NCBI RefSeq assembly: GCF_025144225.1
Contig: NZ_JALXXB010000013.1
Coordinates: 1 to 59,141 of the forward strand
Length of the DNA stretch: 59,141 bases
Source of the DNA: Aestuariimicrobium sp. p3-SID1156
GTDB taxonomy: Bacteria; Actinomycetota; Actinomycetes; Propionibacteriales; Propionibacteriaceae
Direction: 5' to 3'
A model generated the notes under the pieces. It made no database searches. It was not told the origin of the DNA and saw nothing but the letters and a program-made list of their open reading frames with translations. The position numbers were made by a program, and so were the translations under genes. Below are positions 8,551-16,003 of this stretch, piece by piece (the first letter of the stretch is position 1; the number at the start of each line of letters is the position of its first letter).

Positions 8551-9579
8551 TCAGCCCTGTTCGGTCAGGGTATTCCAGAAGCTGGTGTCCTGCTTGGTGA
8601 TCGAGCCGTCCGCGATGGCCTTGGCGGTGGCGTTGAGGGTGACAACGGTCTGCTTGATCAGGTAGCCGTTGGACTTCTGACCGAGGATGTAGCTCTCGTA
8701 CTCGTGGTCGGACATGCCGCGCATCTCGAACAGGAGGGTGGCGATGCCGTACTCGGCGGCCAGCCCGTTGCGGGCGATGGTGTTCGCGCTGCCGCCGACG
8801 TACTTGCCCAGGTGCCCCCAGCCGGTGGGCTCGATGGCGTTGTACACGACGGCACCGAGCTGCTTGGACTTCTCCACCAGGGCGGCGTCCACCGAGCTGG
8901 TGGTCGGGTAGAGGATCGAGCCGGAGACCAGCTCGCCATCCGCCTTGGCCGTGGTGCCCTGGTGGTGGAGGTCGACGGCATAGTCGATGCCGAGTTCGGC
9001 GTCGTACTTGGCCAGCATGCGATGCAGGGCCTGGGTCTCGACCTCAGCCTTGGCGACGTGGTCGCGGTTGAGGTCCACCTTGTTGGCGTTGTAGCGGGTC
9101 AGGTGGCGGCCGCCGGAGGCATGGTAGTTGTCGAGGGAGAAGTTCACGTCACCCATCGCGCCGTCGGCGTTGAGCATCGGGACGATCAGGATGTTGATCC
9201 TGCCCAGGATCGACTTGTTCGAGTTCCCGAGCGACTTGATGAAGTCGAGCATGCCCTCGGTGGTCAGCTGCTCGTTGCCGTGCTGCTGGGTGATGTAGAG
9301 GACGGTCGGGTTCTTCGGGTTGGAGATGTACTTGACCAGGTGGATGTCGCGGCCCTTGACCGTCTGGCCAATCACCTCCAGCTCCATGGCCGACTGCTTG
9401 GCGTCCTGCTTCTTCAGCTCGGCGACCATCGAGTCGTAGGTGTGCAGGATCGAGGTGTTGATGGTGCCCTTGCAGCAATCAGGACCCTTGCCCACCGCGA
9501 CGGCGGACGTGCCGGGAGACAGGGAGAGAGCAGCGCCACTGAGGGCGGCGGCAGTGAACAGCGCAGCAAGACGACGCAT
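8551..9579 (-). CDS. Secreted M14-family zinc carboxypeptidase
   Basis: A secreted metallopeptidase. From the ATG at 9579 (AAGGAG about 10 nt upstream) the first 30 residues form a Sec signal peptide (MRRLAALFTAAALSGAALSL). The zinc site HGNE lies at residues 100-103 (H100, E103), a further His in VDLHHQG can be the third ligand, VDLNRD is the usual M14 substrate-binding loop, and the Glu of FEMRGMSDHEYE near the C-terminus fits the catalytic base. A GTG start at 9609 would add 10 residues before the signal and is less likely. A CRP-like palindrome lies just upstream. The enzyme probably trims peptides outside the cell. The substrate is unknown. Confidence 0.9.
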   Translation of the reverse strand: MRRLAALFTAAALSGAALSLSPGTSAVAVGKGPDCCKGTINTSILHTYDSMVAELKKQDAKQSAMELEVIGQTVKGRDIHLVKYISNPKNPTVLYITQQHGNEQLTTEGMLDFIKSLGNSNKSILGRINILIVPMLNADGAMGDVNFSLDNYHASGGRHLTRYNANKVDLNRDHVAKAEVETQALHRMLAKYDAELGIDYAVDLHHQGTTAKADGELVSGSILYPTTSSVDAALVEKSKQLGAVVYNAIEPTGWGHLGKYVGGSANTIARNGLAAEYGIATLLFEMRGMSDHEYESYILGQKSNGYLIKQTVVTLNATAKAIADGSITKQDTSFWNTLTEQG

Positions 9580-9610
9580 GAGGAACGGGCTCCTTCGCTC
9601 GTTGGACACG

Positions 9611-9626
9611 CGTGACGGATGTCACA
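9611..9626. promoter_or_regulatory. CRP/GlxR-like palindrome
   Basis: Read on the minus strand, the site is TGTGACATCCGTCACG. It matches the TGTGA-N6-TCACA consensus of CRP/GlxR proteins at 9 of 10 half-site positions. It sits about 32 nt upstream of the carboxypeptidase ATG, close enough to overlap its promoter. The match is seen; binding is inferred. Confidence 0.45.
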
Positions 9627-9664
9627 GCGTTGGTTCAGCAAGCTAACAGTCGTCGGTTACGCCG

Positions 9665-10372
9665 TCAACGAATCCGCGATACCACCTGCGCAGTGACGTT
9701 CTCGATGACCCTCTCCCGCCCCTTCATGGCGGAGACCTGCACCAGCAGCGTGCCCTTGCGTCCCAGCAGCTTGGACTCGGGGGGCAGCTCTCCATCGGCC
9801 AGGACGCGTCCGGTGAGTAGTTTGGCGTCTGTGAGCCCCTGCGCCTGGGCCTTGCCCTGGGTGATCTGGATTCTCTGGCTGCTGCCATCGGCCACCGTCG
9901 TGGTGGCCGCCCTGCATGTCGCACCCAGCGCGGTGTCGCGGGAGGCGATCAACTCCTGGGCGTCCTTCTCACTGGCCATCTCCACCACGGAAATGGTCAC
10001 CACGCCCTCGAGGAGGGCCATCGCCGCGGGCCGGCCCTCGCTGATCGGGCCGGTGACCCCGTGCAGAACGTAGTTGCACGCGGTCGGGGTGACGGGACGC
10101 GGTGGGGTGGCCTTGAAGGACTTTCGCGCCTCAGCGATGGGGAAGACCTCGGCGGTCTTCCCCTCCACGGTGATGCCGGTGACGAGCTTCTCCAGGGAGG
10201 CATCGGTGTGGGCGGAACCCCCTGTGGGCGAACCACCCCCGGACGCAGAGCTGCCCGCCACCGGCGAGGTGGCGGGCGCGCTGGTCGGGTCGGGGGTGGT
10301 GCTGGTGTCGGTCCCACCGCTGCAGGCGGTCAGGAGGACGAGGGCGGACAGGCTGGCCAGGGCGGTCTTCAC
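9665..10372 (-). CDS. Putative lipoprotein, member A of a tandem family
   Basis: A 235-residue exported lipoprotein (GTG start) with signal peptide and lipobox LTAC, Cys at residue 17, followed by a Ser/Thr/Pro-rich linker. The globular part shares with the next two genes a common plan: a LEKL..GI opening, a segment EVFPI, a Cys in a C.YVLHG motif followed by GRPAAMALL, TISVVEM, a second Cys in a GATCRA-like motif, and LLGRKGTLLVQVS near the end. The two conserved Cys residues could form a disulfide. I do not recognise the family and give no function. It is the last of three paralogues. Confidence 0.75.
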   Translation of the reverse strand: MKTALASLSALVLLTACSGGTDTSTTPDPTSAPATSPVAGSSASGGGSPTGGSAHTDASLEKLVTGITVEGKTAEVFPIAEARKSFKATPPRPVTPTACNYVLHGVTGPISEGRPAAMALLEGVVTISVVEMASEKDAQELIASRDTALGATCRAATTTVADGSSQRIQITQGKAQAQGLTDAKLLTGRVLADGELPPESKLLGRKGTLLVQVSAMKGRERVIENVTAQVVSRIR

Positions 10373-10384
10373 CCGCCCAGTATG

Positions 10385-11194
10385 TCAGCCGAGATTGCTG
10401 AGGATCTTCTTCACGGCAGCCTCCTGTGCCGCCTCGTCCCCCTGCGGGACGGCGACCTGGACGATCACCGAACCCTTGCGTCCGAGCAGGCTGATGCGGG
10501 TCTGCTTCTCCCCGGTCTGAGGGCTGGCTGCGGTGCTCTTCATGATGCGGGCATCCTCGAGGCCGTGGCCATCGGTCTTCTCAGCCGTGATGGCGGAAGA
10601 CATCTCCACGCCATTGGACTTCAGCTTCACGGCCTTGCAGCTCGGGTTGTCCAGCGCCTTGTCGCGTTCGGCCAGCAACGCCTTCGCAGCGTCCTCGCCA
10701 CCCATCTCGATGAGGGTGATGCCGCCAGTCTGGTCCGCGCTCGTCGCCATGGCGGCAGGCTTGCCGTCGATCACCGGCTCAGCCACACCCTTGCCGACGA
10801 AGGCGCAGGCCTCGGGGTCCGTGGTCGGCAGGATGCTCTTGTCCTGCCCACGCATGGCGGACAAGGGGATGGCGGTCAGGGGCGTGCCGAGGTTGACCCC
10901 CTCCAGGGCCTTCTGGAGGCTCTGGTCAGTCTGCGCACCGGGAGCTGCTGCCGAGGAACCAGAGGCTGCCGGGGTCGATTCAGCCGGGGTCGATTCAGCG
11001 GGTGTCGACTCCGCAGGGGACGACTCGATCGCGGAGTTCTCGGACGCTGGCGAACTGGGGGCCACGGTGGCGCTCTGGGTGGTCGCGGCGCTCGTGCTGG
11101 GGCTGGTCGTGGTCTCCTGCTCGGAGCAGCCGGCCAGGCCCACGAGGGCGGCGACGGCCAGGGTTGTCATGGCGGTGCGGAGGTTGGGGCTCAT
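10385..11194 (-). CDS. Putative lipoprotein, member B of a tandem family
   Basis: A paralogue of its neighbours. The ATG at about 11194 gives MSPNLRTAMTTLAVAALVG and a lipobox LAGC with Cys at about residue 23. A GTG six codons upstream is a possible alternative. The linker contains three copies of a five-residue repeat ESTPA, encoded by a short DNA repeat near 10970-11020. The globular part repeats the family plan (NLGTPLTAIPLSAMR, ACAFVGKG, GKPAAMATS, ITLIEMG, SCKAV, LLGRKGSVIVQVA). It ends 12 nt before member A. The function is unknown. Confidence 0.75.
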   Translation of the reverse strand: MSPNLRTAMTTLAVAALVGLAGCSEQETTTSPSTSAATTQSATVAPSSPASENSAIESSPAESTPAESTPAESTPAASGSSAAAPGAQTDQSLQKALEGVNLGTPLTAIPLSAMRGQDKSILPTTDPEACAFVGKGVAEPVIDGKPAAMATSADQTGGITLIEMGGEDAAKALLAERDKALDNPSCKAVKLKSNGVEMSSAITAEKTDGHGLEDARIMKSTAASPQTGEKQTRISLLGRKGSVIVQVAVPQGDEAAQEAAVKKILSNLG

Positions 11195-11218
11195 GGGACC
11201 ACCGTAGAGCACACCGGG

Positions 11219-11830
11219 TCACAGCCTCCCGCCGATACTGCTCGCAATCTCGCGCAGAGCCCTCTCGTCGGCCGAGTTGGAACTGTTGACCAGCACCAGC
11301 ACCGAGCCCTTGCGCCCCAGCAGGGACGCCGACTGGCTGGTCTGGCCGGAGACCTGTGCGGTCGAGACGAGCATCCGCACCGACTCCAGGCCCTGGGTGT
11401 CGGTCTTCTGCTCGGTGATCGTCGAGGTCGTGGACGTCCCACCGGCGCTCGTGGTGACCTGCCTGCACTCCCCGGAGTCGAGCACCTTGTCACGCTCGGC
11501 GATCTGCTGCTTGGCGGCCTCGACCGACTCCATCTCCACCAGGGTGACGTTCACCCGCTGGGGGCTCAGCCCCATGGCCGCCGGGTGCCCCTCCAGGATG
11601 GCCGGCATCAGCCCGGTCGCCACGAAGGAGCAGCCCGCGGGCTGGGTGTGGGGCTGGGTGTGTGCCCCGGCAGACCTGACGGTCTCGATGGGGAAGACCT
11701 CCATGGGCTGCCCGGCGTGGGTTGTCTGTCCCACGATGGTGGCCAGGGACTGGTCGGTTTCGAGAGTCGGGCCGGAACACCCAGCGCCCACCAGCACCAC
11801 CGCGAGGGCCGCCAGCGCCGGGCCGCGCAT
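11219..11830 (-). CDS. Putative lipoprotein, member C of a tandem family
   Basis: The shortest paralogue, 203 residues, with lipobox GAGC (Cys at about residue 18) and almost no linker. Shared motifs include MEVFPIETVRSAG, GCSFVATG, GHPAAMGLS, VTLVEME, ECRQV and LLGRKGSVLVLVN. Its ATG overlaps the stop of the upstream dehydrogenase gene by 1 nt (TGATG), so the three lipoproteins may be co-transcribed with it. The function is unknown. Confidence 0.72.
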   Translation of the reverse strand: MRGPALAALAVVLVGAGCSGPTLETDQSLATIVGQTTHAGQPMEVFPIETVRSAGAHTQPHTQPAGCSFVATGLMPAILEGHPAAMGLSPQRVNVTLVEMESVEAAKQQIAERDKVLDSGECRQVTTSAGGTSTTSTITEQKTDTQGLESVRMLVSTAQVSGQTSQSASLLGRKGSVLVLVNSSNSADERALREIASSIGGRL

Positions 11831-12882
11831 CAGCGCGACTCCGATGGCAGCACCGCAACCTTGAGCCCCTGGCGTTCACGTACGGCGGTGATCGCGGCGT
11901 CCAGCTCACTGAGCGGGAAGGTGTGCGTGACCAGCGATCCGACCGGCAGGCGTCCACTGGACAGCAGCTCCACCGCTGTCCTCACGTCGGCGCGACGGGC
12001 GTTCGAACCCCCCGTGACCACCAGCTCCTTGTAGTGGATCAGGTTCGGGTCCATCTCGGCGGTCGACCCCTTTGGGAAGCCCGCGAAGTAGTTCACCCGA
12101 CCCCCGATGGCGGCAAGTTCCAGCGCCTGGTTGGCCAACTCCGGGGCGCCCACGCAGACGATGACCACGTCCACCCCCCGCCCGTCGGTGCGGGAGAGGA
12201 TCTCGTCAGTCAGCGCCTGCCCGGTCAGGTCGAAGGCGTCGGTGGCCCCCATCTCGAGAGCTGGCTCCAACCGCCCCGGACGCCCGGAGGCAAGGATGGT
12301 GGTCGCCCCTGCCAGGTTGGCCAGCGCGACGTGGAGCAGGCCGATCGGGCCGGTTCCCAACACCATCACCGACTCGCCGGGCTGGACGCGGAACTGGTTG
12401 GCCCCATTGATGACACAGCTCACCGGCTCGGCGAGTGCCAGCAGGGTCGGGTCGAGTTCCTGTGGGGCGATGACGAGGTTGCCGTTCTCCACCGCTCGGC
12501 GAGGGACCAGCATGTACTCGGCCATTCCGCCGTCAATGGCGTAGCCGAACAGCTCCAGGTTCTCGCACAGGTGCTCGCGCCCCGCCAGGCAGGCGGGGCA
12601 GTGGTTGCAGCTGAGCACGATCGAGCAGGTGGCCTGCGCCCCCAGCGGGACGCCTTCCACACCCTCACCCACCGCTTCCACACGGCCAGCGAACTCGTGT
12701 CCCATCACCACTCCCGGCCGGACGCCGGCGGTCTTCGCGCCGCTGATCAGGCGAAGGTCGGTCCCGCAGATGGTGTTGGCGTCCATTCGGAGCAGCACCT
12801 CGCCCGGGCCCGGTTCGGGACGCTCCCTGCGATCGAGTCGGAGGTCATTGATGCCGCGCAGTACGGCTGCCTGCATGTCCAT
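11830..12882 (-). CDS. Zinc-dependent alcohol/polyol dehydrogenase (MDR family)
   Basis: A 350-residue medium-chain dehydrogenase/reductase. It has the catalytic zinc motif CGTD near residue 39, the GHE motif (VMGHEFAGRVEAVGEGV), the four-Cys structural zinc lobe (CNHCPACLAGREHLC) and the NAD(P) Rossmann motif VLGTGPIGLLHVAL. The type resembles sorbitol, threonine and other polyol dehydrogenases. It is divergent from dihydroxyacetone kinase, which makes a polyol or glycerol-related substrate plausible but unproven. Confidence 0.88.
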   Translation of the reverse strand: MDMQAAVLRGINDLRLDRRERPEPGPGEVLLRMDANTICGTDLRLISGAKTAGVRPGVVMGHEFAGRVEAVGEGVEGVPLGAQATCSIVLSCNHCPACLAGREHLCENLELFGYAIDGGMAEYMLVPRRAVENGNLVIAPQELDPTLLALAEPVSCVINGANQFRVQPGESVMVLGTGPIGLLHVALANLAGATTILASGRPGRLEPALEMGATDAFDLTGQALTDEILSRTDGRGVDVVIVCVGAPELANQALELAAIGGRVNYFAGFPKGSTAEMDPNLIHYKELVVTGGSNARRADVRTAVELLSSGRLPVGSLVTHTFPLSELDAAITAVRERQGLKVAVLPSESR

Positions 12883-12927
12883 GGCCGAAGCCTAGCCGCC
12901 ACCCGCTGACCACGGAGCATGAGACTT

Positions 12928-12969
12928 TTCACATTCCTATTGTGAACCCCCGGTGCTGCCTCCTAGAGT
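12928..12969 (+). promoter_or_regulatory. Palindromic operator and putative promoter of the dihydroxyacetone kinase gene
   Basis: The inverted repeat TTCACA-TTCCTAT-TGTGAA occupies 12928-12946 in the divergent gap between the dehydrogenase and dhaK-dhaL. Its right arm overlaps a possible -35 (TTGTGA, 12940-12945), followed after 18 nt by a possible -10 (TAGAGT, 12964-12969). A regulator bound here could control both directions. The orientation TCACA-N7-TGTGA is the reverse of a CRP site, so another regulator family is likely. Confidence 0.4.
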
Positions 12970-13008
12970 GAGGCACTACCCAACCCCGCCACCCGAAAGA
13001 GAGCAGCA

Positions 13009-14715
13009 ATGACGCGCCTGGTGAACAATCCCGAAGACTTCCCGGCCGAAGCCGTACAGGGTTTCGTGCTGGCCAACAAGAGGTACGTGAAGCCGGTCTT
13101 TGGCGGGGTGGTCCGTTCCACCGCGACCGACCAGGGGAAGGTGGCCGTGGTCTACGGCGGTGGTTCGGGACACTACCCGGCCTTCGCCGGCTGGGTCGGC
13201 CACGGCTTCGCCGACGGTGCCGTCTGCGGCAACATCTTCAGCTCTCCCTCCGGAGCCCAGGCCTACTCGGTGATGAAGGCCGCAGAGCGCGGCGCTGGCG
13301 TCCTGATGGGCTTCGGCAACTACGCCGGTGACGTGCTCCACTTCGGCCAGGCCATCGAGCGGCTGCGTGCCGAGGGAATCCAGGCCGACACCCTGGTCGT
13401 CACCGATGACATCGCCTCCGGCGGCAAGGACGAGATCGAGAAGCGCCGCGGCATCGCCGGGGACTTCCCCACCTTCAAGATCGCTGGTGCCGCGGCGGAG
13501 GCCGGCAAGGACTTCGAGGAGGTCAAGCGCGTCTTCGCCAAGGCCAATGACGCCACCCGCAGCTTCGGCGTCGCCTTCAGCGGGTGCACCCTGCCCGGCG
13601 CCAAGGAGCCGTTGTTCACCGTGCCGGAGGGCAAGATGGGCGTCGGTCTGGGCATCCACGGCGAGCCCGGCGTTCGCGATGCTGATCTGGGTACCGCTGA
13701 CGATGTGGCCAAGACCTTGGTCGATGGCCTGCTGGACGACCGTCCCGCCGAGGCAGGCACTCGCGTGATCGCCATCGTCAACGGCCTGGGCGACACCAAG
13801 TACGAGGAACTGTTCGTGACCTGCCGCAACATCGTCCAGCGACTGGAGGACGCCGGCCTGGAACTGGTTGACGTCGAGTCCGGGGAGTTCGTCACCTCCC
13901 TGGACATGGCCGGCATCTCGCTGACCCTGGTCTGGGTCGACGACGAGCTGCTCGACTACTGGAACGCGCCCTGCGACACCCCTGCCTACCGCAAGGGATC
14001 TGTGGGTGAGGTCGCGCGCGACGACACCGCCATGAACACCGAGGCAGCTCCCGTCGAGGTGACCGGGAAGGGATCCGCCGAATCCCAGGAACTTGCCGGT
14101 CACATCGCCACCGCGCTGCACACCATCGCCGCTCTACTCCACGACGAGCAGGATGACCTCGGCAAGCTCGACTCGGTGGCCGGCGACGGCGACCACGGCC
14201 AGGGCATGGCCATGGGTGCCACGGCGGCAGCCGTCGCTGCCGACGACCTCGTCAAGCAGGGGGCCGGTGCCCAGACCACCCTCGCCGCCGCCGGTGATGC
14301 CTGGTCCAACGGCTCCGGCGGTACTTCGGGTGCCCTGTGGGGTGCGCTCCTCACCGCCATCGGTTCGGTGCTTGGCGACCAGGCCCCCGCCGCCGAGGAC
14401 GCCATCCAGCAGGGCCTATCCGCAGCCCTCGAGGCCGTCCAGCGACTGGGCGGTGCCCAGGTCGGCGACAAGACCATGGTGGACGCCCTGGCGCCGCTGG
14501 TGGAGACCTTCTCCTCGACGGAGGGCGACCTGCCCACCCGCGCCAGGGCTGCTGTGGAGGCCGCCCAGCAGGGAGCCGAGTCCACGAAGGAGATGAAGGC
14601 CAGGCTCGGTCGTGCGCGTCCGCTGGGGGAGAAGTCGATCGGCACCGCCGACCCCGGCGCCGTCTCCCTGGCCCACATCGCGAAGGCCCTCGCGGACCAG
14701 CTCTCGGCGTCCTGA
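13009..14715 (+). CDS. dhaK: Dihydroxyacetone kinase, DhaK-DhaL fused (ATP-type)
   Basis: Phosphorylates dihydroxyacetone to dihydroxyacetone phosphate. Residues 1 to about 335 are the DhaK substrate domain, with GGGSGHYPAFAGWVG and, near residue 218, the His of GLGIHGEPG that binds dihydroxyacetone covalently. Residues from about 360 to 568 are the DhaL ADP/ATP-binding domain with the Mg-binding Asp cluster SVAGDGDHGQGM. The 568-residue single-chain form is the ATP-dependent type and not the PTS-dependent split form. It has its own upstream operator and a downstream terminator. Confidence 0.95.
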   Translation: MTRLVNNPEDFPAEAVQGFVLANKRYVKPVFGGVVRSTATDQGKVAVVYGGGSGHYPAFAGWVGHGFADGAVCGNIFSSPSGAQAYSVMKAAERGAGVLMGFGNYAGDVLHFGQAIERLRAEGIQADTLVVTDDIASGGKDEIEKRRGIAGDFPTFKIAGAAAEAGKDFEEVKRVFAKANDATRSFGVAFSGCTLPGAKEPLFTVPEGKMGVGLGIHGEPGVRDADLGTADDVAKTLVDGLLDDRPAEAGTRVIAIVNGLGDTKYEELFVTCRNIVQRLEDAGLELVDVESGEFVTSLDMAGISLTLVWVDDELLDYWNAPCDTPAYRKGSVGEVARDDTAMNTEAAPVEVTGKGSAESQELAGHIATALHTIAALLHDEQDDLGKLDSVAGDGDHGQGMAMGATAAAVAADDLVKQGAGAQTTLAAAGDAWSNGSGGTSGALWGALLTAIGSVLGDQAPAAEDAIQQGLSAALEAVQRLGGAQVGDKTMVDALAPLVETFSSTEGDLPTRARAAVEAAQQGAESTKEMKARLGRARPLGEKSIGTADPGAVSLAHIAKALADQLSAS

Positions 14716-14732
14716 GCGATCTTGCCCGACCG

Positions 14733-14769
14733 GCAGCGGTCCGCGAGTGTCGCGGGCCGCTGCTAGTCT
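14733..14769 (+). terminator. Rho-independent terminator after dihydroxyacetone kinase
   Basis: An interrupted GC-rich hairpin (GCAGCGG...CGCGA paired with TCGCG...CCGCTGC, 14733-14763), followed by TAGTCTTTCC. It lies 18 nt after the kinase stop and separates it from the car/pyr operon. The TAGTCT could also serve as a -10 for carA. Confidence 0.65.
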
Positions 14770-14860
14770 TTCCTGAGCCAGCACCCCGACCCCGCATGGC
14801 ATCGTCATGCCCTCGGGCTGCTCGATTGCTCCAATGCCTTGCAGGAGGGGACACCAGCAC

Positions 14861-16003
14861 ATGCCGACTCGCGAGACCACCCCAGCGATCCTGGTTCTCG
14901 AAGACGGGCGTTCATTTCGTGGGGACTCCTACGGCGCTCGTGGAGAGACCTTCGGGGAGGCGGTCTTCGCGACTGCCATGTCCGGGTATCAGGAGACCCT
15001 GACCGACCCGAGCTACCATCGCCAGGTCGTCATCATGACGGCCCCCCACGTCGGCAACACCGGCTGGAATGACGAGGATCCCGAGTCCGCGCGGATCTGG
15101 GTGGCTGGTTTCGTGGTTCGCGACCCCGCCCGGATGCCCTCCAGCTGGCGCAGCCGCCGCACCCTCGACGAGGAGCTGGCTCGACAGGGTGTCGTTGGGA
15201 TCAGCGGCATCGACACCCGCGCCCTGACCCGACACCTGCGCGACAAGGGTTCGATGCGCGTGGGCATCTCCACGACCGAGACCGACCCGCAGGCCCTGCT
15301 CCAGCGCGTCCTGGAACAGCCGGCGATGTCGGGGGCCAACCTCATCGCCGACGTCACCACCCCGGAGACCTATGTCGTTCCCGCCGAAGGGGAGAAGAAG
15401 TTCACTGTTGCCGCCATCGACCTGGGCATCAAGGCGATGACCCCCCAGCGGATGGCCCAGCGCGGCATCGAGGTGCACGTGATGCCCGCCTCCAGCACCC
15501 TGGGCGAGGTGAAGGCCATCAATCCCGACGGCGTCTTCTTCAGCAACGGCCCCGGCGACCCGTCGGCCGCCACCCACGAGGTCGAGCTGCTCGAACAGTG
15601 TCTGGACGCCGGCATTCCCTACTTCGGCATCTGCTTCGGCAACCAGATCTTCGGACGCGCCCTGGGCCTGGGCACCTACAAGCTCCCCTTCGGCCACCGC
15701 GGGGTCAACCAGCCGGTCAAGGACCTGGCGACCGGCAAGGTCGAGATCACGGCCCAGAACCACGGCTTCGCCGTCGACGCGCCACTGCACGAGGACATCC
15801 CCACCCCCCACGGCACCGCCCGCGTCAGCCACATCGGTCTCAACGACAACGTCGTGGAGGGACTGGAACTGCGCGACGACCAGGGCCGGGTGAGGGCCTT
15901 CTCGGTGCAGTACCACCCCGAGGCCGCCGCCGGGCCCCACGACGCCGCCTACCTCTTCGACCGTTTCGTCGACCTGCTCCAGAGCTCAAAGGACCAGCAC
16001 TGA
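14861..16003 (+). CDS. carA: Carbamoyl-phosphate synthase small subunit
   Basis: The glutaminase subunit that feeds ammonia to CarB for pyrimidine and arginine synthesis. The ATG at 14861 follows a GGAGGGG ribosome site and gives 380 residues beginning [19 protein letters not shown]. An in-frame ATG 18 codons upstream lacks a good ribosome site. The class I glutaminase nucleophile is in GICFGNQ (about residue 259), and the His-Glu pair is in YHPEAAAGP (about 351). The form GICFGNQ, in place of GICLGHQ, is usual in actinobacteria. Its stop overlaps the carB start. Confidence 0.97.
   Translation: MPTRETTPAILVLEDGRSFRGDSYGARGETFGEAVFATAMSGYQETLTDPSYHRQVVIMTAPHVGNTGWNDEDPESARIWVAGFVVRDPARMPSSWRSRRTLDEELARQGVVGISGIDTRALTRHLRDKGSMRVGISTTETDPQALLQRVLEQPAMSGANLIADVTTPETYVVPAEGEKKFTVAAIDLGIKAMTPQRMAQRGIEVHVMPASSTLGEVKAINPDGVFFSNGPGDPSAATHEVELLEQCLDAGIPYFGICFGNQIFGRALGLGTYKLPFGHRGVNQPVKDLATGKVEITAQNHGFAVDAPLHEDIPTPHGTARVSHIGLNDNVVEGLELRDDQGRVRAFSVQYHPEAAAGPHDAAYLFDRFVDLLQSSKDQH

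Noticed and set aside
15598..16002. Upstream extension of the carB frame into carA
   Set aside because: It lies wholly within carA. The TGATG overlap at 16001-16005 is the natural carB start.
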